Shown here: piece after piece, positions 49,089 to 58,908 of the stretch
How the letters are laid out: each line of letters opens with the position of its first letter
Position numbering within the stretch: the stretch's first letter is position 1
From: Cupriavidus pauculus
Lineage (GTDB): Bacteria > Pseudomonadota > Gammaproteobacteria > Burkholderiales > Burkholderiaceae
DNA length: 64,000 nt
Reading direction: 5' to 3'
Assembly (NCBI RefSeq): GCF_008693385.1
Contig: NZ_CP044065.1
Coordinates: 2,294,001 to 2,358,000 of the forward strand
Made by a program: the position numbers and the translations under genes
Notes under the pieces: model-generated
Told to the model about the DNA's origin: nothing
The model's database searches: none
What the model saw: the letters and a program-made list of their open reading frames with translations, nothing else

Positions 49089-51713
49089 TCAGACCTTTGC
49101 CGCGACCCAGTCGCTGACACCCGCCAGGGCGTTCGGCAGGTTCGCCGGCTCCGTGCCACCAGCCTGCGCCATGTCCGGACGGCCACCGCCCTTGCCGCCC
49201 ACCTGCTGGGCGACGAAGTTGACGAGGTCCCCGGCCTTCACCTTGCCCGTGGCATCGGCGGTCACGCCCGCAATCAGGCTCACCTTGCCGTCGGTCACGG
49301 CGCCCAGCACGATGGCCGCGCTCTTGAGCTTGTCCTTGAGCTTGTCCATCGTCTCGCGCAGCGTCTTCACGTCCGCGCCGTCGAGCTGGGCGGCCAGCAC
49401 CTTCAGGCCCTTGACGTCCACGGCCTGCTCGGCCAGTTCGTCGCCTTGCGAGGCGGCCAGCTTGCTCTTCGCGCGTTCGAGTTCCTTCTCCAGCGCGCGC
49501 ACCTGGTCCTGCACCTGCGCGATGCGCGACACCAGCTCCGAAGGCTGCGCGCGCATGGCGGCGGCGGCTTCGTTCAGGCGCGCGTCGAGCGACTGCAGGT
49601 AATGCAGCGCGTTATCGCCCGTGATCGCTTCCACGCGGCGGATACCGGCGGCCACGCCGCCCTCCACCACGATCTTGAACAGGCCGATATCGCCCGTGCG
49701 CGACACGTGCGTGCCGCCGCAGAGTTCCTTCGACGAGCCGATGGACAGCACGCGCACGTCGTCGGCGTACTTCTCGCCGAACAGCGCCATCGCACCGCTC
49801 TTCACCGCATCGTCGAACGGCATGATGCTGGCCGTCGTGGCCTCGTTGCGCAGAATCTCGGCGTTGACGATTTCCTCGACCTGGCGGATCTGCGCATCGG
49901 TCATCGGCGCGTTGTGCGAGAAGTCGAAACGCGTCTTGTCGGCATCGACCAGCGAACCTTTCTGCTGCACGTGGGTACCGAGCACTTCGCGCAGGGCCTT
50001 GTGCATCAGGTGGGTGGCCGAGTGGTTGCGCATCGTGCGCGCGCGGCGAATCTCATCGACCTTCGCGGCCACGACGTCGCCGACCTTCAGCGCGCCGCCC
50101 GAGAGCGTGCCCTGATGGCCGAACACGTCGGCCTGCACCTTCGTGGTATCGCCGACGGTGAACACCGCGGCACCGGCCACGAGCGTGCCCTGGTCGCCGG
50201 CCTGGCCGCCGGACTCGGCGTAGAACGGCGTGTGGTCGAGCACGACCACGCCTTCCTGGCCCGGCTGCATCGTCTGCACCGCGGCGCCATCCACGTACAG
50301 CGCGATGACGCGCGCCTGCTCGACGCCCAGCGCGTCATAGCCGTGGAACACGGTCTTGTCGCCCGAGTACTCGAGGCCGGCGGCCATCTTGAACTTGCCG
50401 GCCGCGCGGGCCTGCTCGCGCTGACGCGTCATGGCGGCATCGAACGCGGCCTCATCGACCGTGATCTCCTGCTCGCGCGCCACGTCCTGCGTGAGGTCGA
50501 GCGGGAAGCCGAACGTGTCGTGCAGCTTGAATGCGAGCTCGCCGTCGAGCACGTTGCCGCCCTTCGACTTCAGTTCGCTCACGGCGCCTTCGAGAATGGT
50601 CATGCCGTTCTCGATGGTCTCGAAGAAACGCTCTTCCTCGGCCTTCAGCACCTCGGTCACGCGCGCCTGCGCATCGGCGAGTTCCGGGTAGGCGGCACCC
50701 ATCTGCGCGACGAGGTCGGGGACCATCTTGTGGAAGAACGGCGTCTTCTGGCCGAGCTTGTAGCCATGGCGAATGGCGCGGCGCACGATCCGGCGCAGGA
50801 CGTAGCCACGGCCTTCGTTGCCGGGAATCACGCCATCGACGATCAGGAACGAGCAAGCGCGGATATGGTCGGCGATGACCTTCAGCGAGTTCTGGTTCAG
50901 GTCGGTGATATGCGTTTCGCGCGCGGCGGCCTGGATCAGCGCCTGGAACAGGTCGATCTCGTAGTTGCTGTGCACGTGCTGGAGCACGGCCGCAATCCGC
51001 TCGAGGCCCATGCCGGTGTCCACGCACGGCTTGGGCAGCGGCGTCATGTTGCCCTGCTCGTCGCGGTTGAACTGCATGAACACGAGGTTCCAGATCTCGA
51101 TGTAGCGGTCGCCGTCTTCTTCGGGCGATCCCGGCGGGCCACCCCACACTTCGGGACCATGGTCGTAGAAGATCTCCGAGCACGGACCGCACGGGCCCGT
51201 ATCGGCCATCTGCCAGAAGTTGTCGGACGCGTAGCGCGCGCCCTTGTTGTCGCCGATGCGCACGATGCGCTCGGCCGGCACGCCCACTTCCTTGGCCCAG
51301 ATGTCGTACGCCTCGTCATCCTCGGCATACACGGTGACCCACAGCTTGTCCGCGGGCAGCTGGTAGACCTTGGTCAGCAGTTCCCACGCGTACTGGATGG
51401 CGTTGCGCTTGAAGTAGTCGCCGAACGAGAAGTTGCCCAGCATCTCGAAGAACGTATGGTGGCGGGCGGTGTAGCCCACGTTCTCGAGGTCATTGTGCTT
51501 GCCGCCCGCGCGCACCGAACGCTGCGAAGACGTCGCGCGCGAATACGGGCGCTTGTCGGTGCCAAGGAACACGTCCTTGAACTGCACCATGCCGGAATTG
51601 GTGAACAGCAGCGTCGGGTCGTTCGCCGGCACCAGGCTGGACGAGCGGACCACGGTATGGTCCTTCGACTCGAAGAACTGCAGGAACTTGCTGCGAATGT
51701 CGGAGACTTTCAT
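49089..51713 (-). CDS. alaS: Alanyl-tRNA synthetase
   Basis: An 874-residue class II synthetase. The catalytic domain begins [22 protein letters not shown], with motif 2 around [20 protein letters not shown] sequence (here [15 protein letters not shown]). The editing domain carries the HxxxH zinc motif (NHSATHLMH) and [13 protein letters not shown]. The C-Ala domain ends with [15 protein letters not shown]. The ATG at 51713 starts the conserved part; the upstream open frame is not coding. It is convergent with slipin and divergent from the CoA-transferase gene. Confidence 0.97.
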   Translation of the reverse strand: MKVSDIRSKFLQFFESKDHTVVRSSSLVPANDPTLLFTNSGMVQFKDVFLGTDKRPYSRATSSQRSVRAGGKHNDLENVGYTARHHTFFEMLGNFSFGDYFKRNAIQYAWELLTKVYQLPADKLWVTVYAEDDEAYDIWAKEVGVPAERIVRIGDNKGARYASDNFWQMADTGPCGPCSEIFYDHGPEVWGGPPGSPEEDGDRYIEIWNLVFMQFNRDEQGNMTPLPKPCVDTGMGLERIAAVLQHVHSNYEIDLFQALIQAAARETHITDLNQNSLKVIADHIRACSFLIVDGVIPGNEGRGYVLRRIVRRAIRHGYKLGQKTPFFHKMVPDLVAQMGAAYPELADAQARVTEVLKAEEERFFETIENGMTILEGAVSELKSKGGNVLDGELAFKLHDTFGFPLDLTQDVAREQEITVDEAAFDAAMTRQREQARAAGKFKMAAGLEYSGDKTVFHGYDALGVEQARVIALYVDGAAVQTMQPGQEGVVVLDHTPFYAESGGQAGDQGTLVAGAAVFTVGDTTKVQADVFGHQGTLSGGALKVGDVVAAKVDEIRRARTMRNHSATHLMHKALREVLGTHVQQKGSLVDADKTRFDFSHNAPMTDAQIRQVEEIVNAEILRNEATTASIMPFDDAVKSGAMALFGEKYADDVRVLSIGSSKELCGGTHVSRTGDIGLFKIVVEGGVAAGIRRVEAITGDNALHYLQSLDARLNEAAAAMRAQPSELVSRIAQVQDQVRALEKELERAKSKLAASQGDELAEQAVDVKGLKVLAAQLDGADVKTLRETMDKLKDKLKSAAIVLGAVTDGKVSLIAGVTADATGKVKAGDLVNFVAQQVGGKGGGRPDMAQAGGTEPANLPNALAGVSDWVAAKV

Positions 51714-51897
51714 GTTATGGCAGGCGCAGCCCATTGCCGGGCGGCTGTTCGGAATTGGATTTGCAAACCGTTGATTATACGGGGAAGCCCTGCCGGAGGG
51801 CAGACTCCGCGCACCGGCCAAGTGCGGTCGGCGGCCTGCCCGGTGGTACAGTGCGATCTTTCCCAATTCCGCGCCGTCCCTGCCGGCCTTCCCCCCA

Positions 51898-53118
51898 ATG
51901 GGAGCCTTGAGCCACCTTCGCGTCCTCGACCTGACCCGCGTTCTCGCCGGGCCGTGGTGCGCACAGAATCTCGCCGACTTCGGCGCCGATGTCATCAAGA
52001 TCGAGCGCCCCGGCGCCGGTGACGATACCCGCACGTGGGGGCCGCCCTGGCTGAAGACGGAGGACGGCCGGGATACCGCCGAGGCCGCCTACTACCTGGC
52101 CGCCAACCGCAACAAGCGCTCGGTCACCTGCGATATCAGCACGCCCGAGGGCCAGCAGCTCGTGCGCGAGCTCGCGGCGCAGAGCGATGTCGTGCTCGAG
52201 AACTACAAGGTCGGGCAGCTGAAGAAGTACGGGCTGGACTACGACTCGCTGCGCGCGGTCAAGCCGGACCTGATCTATTGCTCGGTGACGGGCTTCGGCC
52301 AGACGGGTCCGTATGCGAACCGCGCCGGCTACGATTTCATCATCCAGGGCATGGGCGGCTTCATGAGCCTGACCGGCGAGCGCGACGACCTGCCCGGCGG
52401 CGGGCCGCAGAAGGCCGGCGTGGCGATCTCCGACCTGATGACGGGCCAGTACGCGACCATCGCGGTGCTGGCGGCGCTCGCGCACCGCGACCGCACCGGC
52501 GAGGGCCAGTACATCGACATGGCGCTGCTCGACGTGCAGGTGGCGATGCTCGCCAACATGAACACCAACTACCTGGCCAGCGGCGTGGCGCCGAAGCGCT
52601 GGGGCAACGCGCATCCGAACATCGTTCCCTACCAGACGTTCCAGGCCGCCGACGGCTGGATCATCGTCGCGGTGGGCAACGACGGGCAATTCCGCAAGTT
52701 CGTGACCGCGGGCGGGCGTCCCACGCTGGCCGACGATCCGCGCTTTGCCACCAATCCGCAGCGCGTGGCGAACCGCGACGTGCTGGTGCCGATTCTCGGG
52801 GAGATGGTGCGGCCGCGCACGCGCGCGCAATGGATCGCGGACCTCGAGGCCGCCGGCGTGCCGTGCGGCCCGATCAATACGCTCGACGACGTGTTCGAGG
52901 ACGATCAGGTCAAGGCGCGCGGCCTGCGCGTCGATCTGCCCCATCCGACCGCGGGCGAGGTGAAGCTGGTCGGCAGCCCGATCCGCATGAGCAAGACCCC
53001 GCCCGAGGCGCTGCGCCACCCGCCGCTGCTCGGCGAGCATACGGAGGCAGTGCTGGCCGACACGCTCGGTTACGACGCCGACCGTATCGCCGCGTTGCGG
53101 GGCAAGGGCGTGATCTAG
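51898..53118 (+). CDS. CaiB/BaiF-type CoA-transferase (family III)
   Basis: A 406-residue CoA-transferase. It starts [38 protein letters not shown], the standard N-terminus of the family, and carries [18 protein letters not shown] and the region of the catalytic Asp ([17 protein letters not shown]). Members move CoA between carboxylic acids such as formate/oxalate, carnitine or succinate/dicarboxylates; the acid here is not known. No partner dehydrogenase or ligase is adjacent. DUF2214 and Bug genes follow on the same strand. Confidence 0.92.
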   Translation: MGALSHLRVLDLTRVLAGPWCAQNLADFGADVIKIERPGAGDDTRTWGPPWLKTEDGRDTAEAAYYLAANRNKRSVTCDISTPEGQQLVRELAAQSDVVLENYKVGQLKKYGLDYDSLRAVKPDLIYCSVTGFGQTGPYANRAGYDFIIQGMGGFMSLTGERDDLPGGGPQKAGVAISDLMTGQYATIAVLAALAHRDRTGEGQYIDMALLDVQVAMLANMNTNYLASGVAPKRWGNAHPNIVPYQTFQAADGWIIVAVGNDGQFRKFVTAGGRPTLADDPRFATNPQRVANRDVLVPILGEMVRPRTRAQWIADLEAAGVPCGPINTLDDVFEDDQVKARGLRVDLPHPTAGEVKLVGSPIRMSKTPPEALRHPPLLGEHTEAVLADTLGYDADRIAALRGKGVI

Positions 53119-53159
53119 CGAGACCGGCCCCAAGAACAATATTCCCCACAGGAGGAGAC

Positions 53160-53612
53160 ATGCTGACCGATGCGTTGCTCGCGTTCTTTCACTTTGGCGC
53201 CATCTTCCTGCTCGTCACGCTGATGGCGGCGGAGGCCGTCGTGCTGCGGCCCGACATGACGCCCGCCGTGCTCCGGCGCCTGTCCCTCTACGATCTGTTC
53301 TATTTCCTGTCGGCCATCGCCGTGCTGGTCTCCGGCCTGCTGCGGCTGTTCTATGGCGCCAAGGGCATGGGTTTCTATATCCACAACCCCTGGTTCCACG
53401 CGAAGATGACCGTCTTCGTGCTGATCGCGCTGTGCTCGCTGCCGCCGACGTTCGCCATCGCGCGCTGGCGCAAGCAGGCGCGCACGCTACCCGAGTTCGT
53501 CCCGACGCCGGCCGAGATCAAGATCGCGCGCCGCTGGGTCATGATCCAGGCGCACGTGCTGATCCTGTTGCCGCTGTGCGCGGTGATGATGGCGCGCGGG
53601 ATCGGAATGTAA
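53160..53612 (+). CDS. DUF2214 membrane protein
   Basis: A 150-residue protein with four predicted membrane helices (AFFHFGAIFLLVTLMAAE; YDLFYFLSAIAVLVSGLLR; HAKMTVFVLIALCSLPP; MIQAHVLILLPLCAVMMARG). It fits DUF2214, a family of unknown function. AGGAGG lies 3-4 bases before the ATG at 53160. It follows the CoA-transferase by 41 bases and is followed by the Bug gene after 16 bases; a common transcript is likely, a common function is not shown. Confidence 0.9.
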   Translation: MLTDALLAFFHFGAIFLLVTLMAAEAVVLRPDMTPAVLRRLSLYDLFYFLSAIAVLVSGLLRLFYGAKGMGFYIHNPWFHAKMTVFVLIALCSLPPTFAIARWRKQARTLPEFVPTPAEIKIARRWVMIQAHVLILLPLCAVMMARGIGM

Positions 53613-53628
53613 TTTTCTTGTTTCTGTC

Positions 53629-54651
53629 ATGCTGAATACATGGATCCAGGCCACCAAGCTGGCCATTACCACCGTCGCCATCGTCGCTGCCGCAACGGCC
53701 GCGCCCGCATACGCGGCGCCTGCCGGCAACTGGCCCGCCAAGCCCATCCGCTTCGTCGTGCCCTACCCGGCCGGCGGCCCGCTCGATACCGTCGCGCGCG
53801 CCATCGGCGAGAAACTGCGCGATGAACTCGGCCAGCCCGTCGTCGTGGAGAACAAGCCCGGCGCCGGCGGCAACCTCGGCGCGGACTTCGTGGCCAAGCA
53901 GCCCGCGGACGGCTATACGATCCTGATGGGCGCGGTGGCGACGCATGCGATCAACCCCACGCTGTTCACGAAGATGCCGTACGACCCGATTCGCGACTTC
54001 GCACCGGTGACGCTCGTGGCGGATGTGCCGAACGTGCTCGTGATGCATCCGGGCAAGGCCGCGGAACTGCATATCGACAACGTGCGCGACCTCGTCACGT
54101 ACGCGCGCAGCCATCCGGGCAAGCTCGACTATGCGTCGGGCGGCAACGGCAGCGCCGGGCATCTGTCCGGCGAACTGTTCAAGAGCATGGCCCACGTGAG
54201 CATGGTCCATATTCCGTACAACGGCGCCTCGCCCGCGCAGCTGTCGGTGCTCTCGGGCCAGACGGATCTGATCTTCGACAACCTTGCCTCGGCCTCCGCC
54301 AATATCAGGGCGGGCAAGCTCAAGGCGTTCGCGGTGACCACGCAGGCGCGCGCGGCCGCATTCCCGGAACTGCCGACGATTGCCGAGGCGGGCAAGGGGC
54401 TTGGCCTCGAAGGGTTCGATATCTCGACGTGGTTCGGCGTGTTCGCGCCGGCCAATACGCCGCGCGAGATCGTCGATCGGCTCAATCGCGATATCGTCGC
54501 GATCCTCAAGACGGACGACATGCGCGCGAAGCTCGCGCGTATCGGTGCGCAGCCCGCGCCGACCACGCCCGAGCAGTTCGCCGCGCTGATCCGCCGCGAG
54601 CTCAAGAAGTACGGCGAGGTGGTGAAGGTCTCCGGCGCCAAGGTCGACTGA
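53629..54651 (+). CDS. Bug/TctC-family periplasmic substrate-binding protein
   Basis: A 340-residue receptor. Signal peptide (ATKLAITTVAIVAAATAAPAYAA) with cleavage near residue 26, then NWPAKPIRFVVPYPAGGPLDTVAR and VVVENKPGAGGNLGADFVAKQPADGYT, the two ligand-loop hallmarks of Bug proteins. The start ATG at 53629 has only a weak SD. It closes the CoA-transferase - DUF2214 - Bug run, so its ligand may be a carboxylate that is then activated by CoA transfer (inference). Confidence 0.93.
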   Translation: MLNTWIQATKLAITTVAIVAAATAAPAYAAPAGNWPAKPIRFVVPYPAGGPLDTVARAIGEKLRDELGQPVVVENKPGAGGNLGADFVAKQPADGYTILMGAVATHAINPTLFTKMPYDPIRDFAPVTLVADVPNVLVMHPGKAAELHIDNVRDLVTYARSHPGKLDYASGGNGSAGHLSGELFKSMAHVSMVHIPYNGASPAQLSVLSGQTDLIFDNLASASANIRAGKLKAFAVTTQARAAAFPELPTIAEAGKGLGLEGFDISTWFGVFAPANTPREIVDRLNRDIVAILKTDDMRAKLARIGAQPAPTTPEQFAALIRRELKKYGEVVKVSGAKVD

Positions 54652-54673
54652 CGAACCTCGACTGGCGAACCTG

Positions 54674-56446
54674 TTATGGTGCGCGGCGGTGGAGCCGCCA
54701 TGCGCTGTCCCTGGCCGCGGCATCGCCCGCCGGGCCGCGCGGCAGCAACAACCCCACCTGCACGATACGCGGGCCGTCCATGCGCGTGACCGTCAGCCGC
54801 AGTCCGGCGACCGCCACCGCATCGCCCTCGACCGGTGGCGACGGAAACGCCGCGAGCATCGCGTCTTCCAGCGTCTTGCCCGTCTCGGCTGGCGTCAGCG
54901 CGCGCGTGCCGTACAACGCGGCCACCTCGTCGAGCGATGCCTCGCCCGACAGCAGGAAATCGTGCGAGACCTGATCCCATTCGGGCGGCGTCGCTGGCGT
55001 AAGGAACAGCTGCGACAGCATGGGGACGCTCGTGGCCGGCGCCAGCACGGACACGGCGTCGCCGGCACGCAGCACCGCCTGATCGAGCGGCGCCAGCGCA
55101 CCGTCACGCACCACGGCCACCACGGCGCAGCGCGGCGGCAACTCCAGCCGGTCCGCGCGCTGGTCCGTCACGGGCGAATTGGTCGCGACCAGAAACTGCA
55201 TGAGTTCGAGCGCGGGCGCATGCGTGCCGCGTAGCCGCTCGCGCGAGAGCGGCTCGGTATAGCTGGGCCGCATCACGCGCGCCAGCCGCGCGGCCAGCGC
55301 GACGGTCGTGCCCTGGCACAGCAGGCTCAGCAGCACCACGGCAAAGGCGACGCGGAAAATCAGGCCCGAGTCCTCCATGCCCTTGAGCAGCGGAAACAGC
55401 GACAGCACGATGGGCACCGCGCCGCGCAGCCCCATCCAGCCCAGGAACGCCTTTTCCCGCCCGTTGAAGCGGAAGGGCAGCAGCGACAGCCAGACGGCCA
55501 CTGGGCGCGCCACGAACATCAGGAAGACGCCGATCAGAAACGCCGGAAGCGCGATGTCCCAGATGCGATGCGGCGCCACGAGCAACCCCAGCAGCAGGAA
55601 CATGACCGACTGCGCGAGCCACGCCATGCCGTCCATCGCGCGCATGGTGTCGGACGTGACCGCGCGCTCGCGGTTGCCGACGAGCACGCCCGTCAGGTAC
55701 ACCGCGAGGAAGCCGCTGCCGCCGGCCGTCTGCACGATCGCGAACACCATCGTGCCGCCCGCGCAGACGAGAATGGCCTGCAGGCCCTCGGCCACCTGGA
55801 TGCGCTCGAGGACATTGGCGAGGCAGTAGCCGAGCCCGAGCCCCAGCAGGCCGCCCACGCCGAACTGCACGAGCAGCCGCAGTCCGAGCGCGCCCGGCGT
55901 GAGCGCGTCCGGCGCGGTGATCCATTCGATCAGTGTCAGGGTCAGGAAGATCGCCATCGGGTCGTTGATGCCCGATTCGATCTCGAGCACGCTGCCCACG
56001 CGTTCCTTGAGGCGAATGCCGCTGCTGTTGAGCAGCGAGAACACCGCGGCCGCATCGGTGGAGCCGACGATCGCCCCGAACAGCAGGCCGAGCTTCCACT
56101 CCACGCCGAGCAGCCAGCTGGCGAACGCCCCGACGAGCCCCGCGGTCACGAGTACGCCGACGGTCGCGAGCGACAGCGAGGGCCGCAGCGCCACCCGGAA
56201 CGTGGCCAGCCGCGTGCGCAGGCCGCCATCGAGCAGGATGATGGCCAGGGCGACGTTGCCCACGAGGAAACTGAGCCAGGTGTTCGAGAATTCGATATGG
56301 CCCGGACCGTCCACGCCGGCCAGCATCCCGACGCCGAGAAAGACGAGCAGGAACGGCACGCCGAAGCGCGACGAGAACGCGCCCACCACGATGCCCAGCG
56401 ACATCACGACGGCGCCGATCAGGATGGCATGCTCGATGCTCTCCAC
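54674..56446 (-). CDS. K+/H+ antiporter (CPA1, NhaP2/CvrA-like)
   Basis: A 590-residue antiporter. Twelve to thirteen helices fill residues 1-390; the ion-binding motifs GSTDAAAVFSLL and GINDPMAIFL (the ND pair of CPA1) are present. The C-terminal cytoplasmic part (about 400-580) holds an RCK_C/TrkA-C domain and a CorC-like region, the layout of NhaP2 potassium/proton antiporters that protect against high K+. It is transcribed alone; its leader holds a three-fold 13-base repeat (56465-56503). Confidence 0.92.
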   Translation of the reverse strand: MESIEHAILIGAVVMSLGIVVGAFSSRFGVPFLLVFLGVGMLAGVDGPGHIEFSNTWLSFLVGNVALAIILLDGGLRTRLATFRVALRPSLSLATVGVLVTAGLVGAFASWLLGVEWKLGLLFGAIVGSTDAAAVFSLLNSSGIRLKERVGSVLEIESGINDPMAIFLTLTLIEWITAPDALTPGALGLRLLVQFGVGGLLGLGLGYCLANVLERIQVAEGLQAILVCAGGTMVFAIVQTAGGSGFLAVYLTGVLVGNRERAVTSDTMRAMDGMAWLAQSVMFLLLGLLVAPHRIWDIALPAFLIGVFLMFVARPVAVWLSLLPFRFNGREKAFLGWMGLRGAVPIVLSLFPLLKGMEDSGLIFRVAFAVVLLSLLCQGTTVALAARLARVMRPSYTEPLSRERLRGTHAPALELMQFLVATNSPVTDQRADRLELPPRCAVVAVVRDGALAPLDQAVLRAGDAVSVLAPATSVPMLSQLFLTPATPPEWDQVSHDFLLSGEASLDEVAALYGTRALTPAETGKTLEDAMLAAFPSPPVEGDAVAVAGLRLTVTRMDGPRIVQVGLLLPRGPAGDAAARDSAWRLHRRAP

Positions 56447-56464
56447 GCGCGATCTTTCCTTTCG

Positions 56465-56503
56465 AAGCTTTCAACCCAAGCTTTCAACCGAAGCTTCAAA
56501 CCT
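56465..56503. repeat. Three-fold 13-bp tandem repeat in the antiporter leader
   Basis: AAGCTTTCAACCC, AAGCTTTCAACCG and AAGCTTCAAACCT follow without gaps, starting 19 bases upstream of the antiporter start codon. It would be in the 5' leader or at the promoter. Confidence 0.75.
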
Positions 56504-56716
56504 TTCGGGTGGCTTTCCGTTTTCTTTCAGCGCGCGGGCGGGCGCAGTGGTCCCGCCGATCATAACCGAGCCTCCCGCGTTCCACAGTCGGGCGCCCGCT
56601 GACGCCCGGCAGCCCGCCTCCTGCCTGCGTTCCCGGTATTTACCCTCAGCCTTTCTGCATCCTTTCATACGTATTCCTAGGGACATACCCTGAGCATGAC
56701 GTCAAATGCAGACATG

Positions 56717-56738
56717 TGAAAGGTAGCTGAAAGGTACC
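56717..56738 (+). promoter_or_regulatory. 11-bp direct repeat upstream of tctB (candidate activator site)
   Basis: TGAAAGGTAGC and TGAAAGGTACC abut, so the motif recurs after one helical turn, as in binding sites for response regulators. tct operons are often switched by a TctDE two-component system. No tctDE is in the window. Confidence 0.35.
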
Positions 56739-56851
56739 GCTTTTACCTTCCACCCTGCTCGCGACGGGGTCAGGGGCAAATCGCCCCCTTGTGCAGTGCG
56801 TCAACTGCACCGTTGCGAAGAATTTCAAGCGTCTTATCGAGGAGAATCACT

Positions 56852-57313
56852 TTGCGCATACGTAGCCAAAAGGACTTTGCCTCCGGCCTGATGTTTATCC
56901 TGGTCGGTATCGGCTTTTCCTGGGTCGCCCGTACCTATTCCATGGGCACCGCCGCCAAGATGGGGCCGGGATACTTCCCCTTCTGGCTCGGCATCGTGCT
57001 GGCCCTGCTCGGGGTCCTCGTGCTCTGGGGCTCGATGTCCTTGAAGTCCGAGGAAGACCACCTCGCCAAATGGGATATCAAGACCCTGCTGTGGATTCTG
57101 GGTGCCGTCGTGCTGTTCGGCCTGCTGCTGAAGCCGCTCGGCATGGTGCTGTCGGTGTTCGTGCTGGTGATGGTCTCGTCGATGGCGAGCCATGAATTCA
57201 GCTGGAAGGGCGCTCTGGCCGCCGCGGTCATCCTGGTCGTGATCAGCATGGGTGCGTTCGTCTACGGCATCAACCTGCAGATGCCGGTGTGGCCTGCTTT
57301 CATTACCGGCTAA
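56852..57313 (+). CDS. TctB-family small subunit of a tripartite tricarboxylate transporter
   Basis: A 153-residue membrane protein with four helices (FASGLMFILVGIGFSWVA; GYFPFWLGIVLALLGVLVLW; LLWILGAVVLFGLLLKPLG; LAAAVILVVISMGAFVYG). The GPGYFPFWLG motif is typical of TctB. I chose the TTG at 56852 because GGAG lies 6-9 bases upstream (GAGGAGAATCACT) and the protein then starts RIRSQKDFASG. TctA follows after 13 bases, so the two form one membrane unit. The Bug receptor that serves it is not adjacent. Confidence 0.9.
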   Translation: MRIRSQKDFASGLMFILVGIGFSWVARTYSMGTAAKMGPGYFPFWLGIVLALLGVLVLWGSMSLKSEEDHLAKWDIKTLLWILGAVVLFGLLLKPLGMVLSVFVLVMVSSMASHEFSWKGALAAAVILVVISMGAFVYGINLQMPVWPAFITG

Positions 57314-57326
57314 GGAGACGACTCTC

Positions 57327-58829
57327 ATGGAATTGTTGGCCAACCTGGGATTGGGCTTCTCGACCGCCCTCTCCTTCCAGAACCTCGCGTACGCGTTCCT
57401 CGGCTGTATCCTGGGCACGCTGATCGGCGTGCTGCCGGGCCTCGGCCCGCTCGCAACCATCGCGATGCTGCTGCCCGTCACGTACACGCTGCCCCCGGTG
57501 GCCGCGCTGATCATGCTGGCCGGTATCTACTACGGCGCGCAGTACGGCGGCTCCACCACGGCCATTCTGGTGAACCTGCCCGGTGAATCGTCGTCGGTGG
57601 TGACGACGATCGACGGGTATCAGATGGCGCGGCGAGGACGCGCGGGTGTGGCACTGGCGACAGCGGGCCTAGGCTCGTTCTTCGCCGGCTGCGTGGCCAC
57701 GCTGATCCTGGCCGCGTTTGCCGCACCGCTGTCGGAGCTGGCGTTCAAGTTCGGTCCCGCCGAATACTTCTCGCTGATGGTGCTGGGCCTGATCGGTGCC
57801 GTGGTGCTGGCGTCCGGCTCGCTCGTCAAGGCCATCGCGATGATCGTGCTGGGTCTGCTGCTGGGCCTGGTCGGTACCGACGTGAACTCGGGCGCGGCGC
57901 GCTTCTCGTTCGACGTGCCCGAACTGACCGACGGCCTGAACTTCGTGTCCGTGGCAATGGGTGTGTTCGGCTTCGCGGAAATCATCGCGAACCTCGAGCA
58001 GAAGGAAGCCCGCGAGACGTTCACGAACAAGGTGACGAACCTGTTCCCGACGAAGGAAGACTTCAAGCGCATGATCCCGGCCGTGCTGCGCGGCACGGTG
58101 CTCGGCTCGGCGCTCGGTATCCTGCCGGGTGGCGGTGCTTCGCTGGCGTCGTTCGCGGCGTACTCGCTCGAGAAGAAGACCTCGAAGCATGCCCACGAAT
58201 TCGGCAAGGGCGCGATCGAAGGCGTGGCGGGTCCGGAGTCGGCCAACAACGCCGCGGCACAGACCTCGTTCATCCCGCTGCTGACGCTCGGCATTCCGCC
58301 GAATGCCGTGATGGCGCTGATGGTCGGTGCAATGACCATCCACAACATCCAGCCGGGTCCGCAGGTCATGACCAGCAACCCCGCGCTGTTCTGGGGCCTG
58401 ATCGCCTCGATGTGGATCGGTAACTTCATCCTGATCATCCTGAACCTGCCGATGATCGGTATCTGGGTGAAGCTGCTGAAGGTGCCGTACCGCTTCCTGT
58501 TCCCGGCCATCCTGACGTTCTGCTGCATCGGCGTGTACTCGGTCCAGAACACCACGTTCGACGTGTTCCAGACCGCGGCCTTCGGCCTGATCGGCTACCT
58601 GTTCATCAAGCTGAAGTGCGAACCGGCCCCGCTGCTGCTCGGCTTCGTGCTGGGACCGATGATGGAAGAGAACTTCCGCCGTTCGCTGCTGCTGTCGCGC
58701 GGTGACTTCGCGGTGTTCGTGACGCGCCCGCTGTCGCTCGGCCTGCTGATCGCCGCGGCGATTCTGGTGGCCATCGTCGCGATGCCGTCGATCAAGGCGA
58801 AGCGCGAGGAAGCGTTCCAGGAAGAATAA
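57327..58829 (+). CDS. TctA-family large subunit of a tripartite tricarboxylate transporter
   Basis: A 500-residue permease with about twelve helices. Hallmarks are GTLIGVLPGLGPLATIAMLLP near the start, GIYYGAQYGGSTTAILVNLPGE, and a symmetric second half with GILPGGGASLASFAAYSLEKK and GVAGPESANNAAAQTSFIPLLTLGIPPNAVMAL (quoted in parts). TctA is driven by the ion gradient and takes solute from a TctC/Bug receptor. AAGGAG lies 8 bases before the ATG. A strong terminator follows at 58873. The solute is unknown. Confidence 0.95.
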   Translation: MELLANLGLGFSTALSFQNLAYAFLGCILGTLIGVLPGLGPLATIAMLLPVTYTLPPVAALIMLAGIYYGAQYGGSTTAILVNLPGESSSVVTTIDGYQMARRGRAGVALATAGLGSFFAGCVATLILAAFAAPLSELAFKFGPAEYFSLMVLGLIGAVVLASGSLVKAIAMIVLGLLLGLVGTDVNSGAARFSFDVPELTDGLNFVSVAMGVFGFAEIIANLEQKEARETFTNKVTNLFPTKEDFKRMIPAVLRGTVLGSALGILPGGGASLASFAAYSLEKKTSKHAHEFGKGAIEGVAGPESANNAAAQTSFIPLLTLGIPPNAVMALMVGAMTIHNIQPGPQVMTSNPALFWGLIASMWIGNFILIILNLPMIGIWVKLLKVPYRFLFPAILTFCCIGVYSVQNTTFDVFQTAAFGLIGYLFIKLKCEPAPLLLGFVLGPMMEENFRRSLLLSRGDFAVFVTRPLSLGLLIAAAILVAIVAMPSIKAKREEAFQEE

Positions 58830-58872
58830 GCAGGAACGAGGCCGGCACAGCCGGCCACACAACGCAAAGCTC

Positions 58873-58901
58873 CGGGTGCCGCAAGGCACCCGTTTTTTTT
58901 T
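58873..58901 (+). terminator. Intrinsic terminator after tctA
   Basis: CGGGTGCC-GCAA-GGCACCCG, a perfect 8-bp stem with a GCAA tetraloop and nine T. It ends the tctBA transcript just before the convergent LysR gene. Confidence 0.93.
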
Positions 58902-58908
58902 GCCCGGC

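Larger units (their letters stand above)
56447..56851. other. 405-base divergent gap between the K+/H+ antiporter and tctBA
   Basis: No gene is supported here. It holds three 13-base units AAGCTTTCAACCC/AAGCTTTCAACCG/AAGCTTCAAACCT (56465-56503) at the antiporter end and two 11-base direct repeats TGAAAGGTAGC/TGAAAGGTACC (56717-56738) at the tctB end, with one inverted CCTTTCA at 56661-56667. No clear -35/-10 pair is seen. Short minus-strand frames in it lack coding character. Confidence 0.6.
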
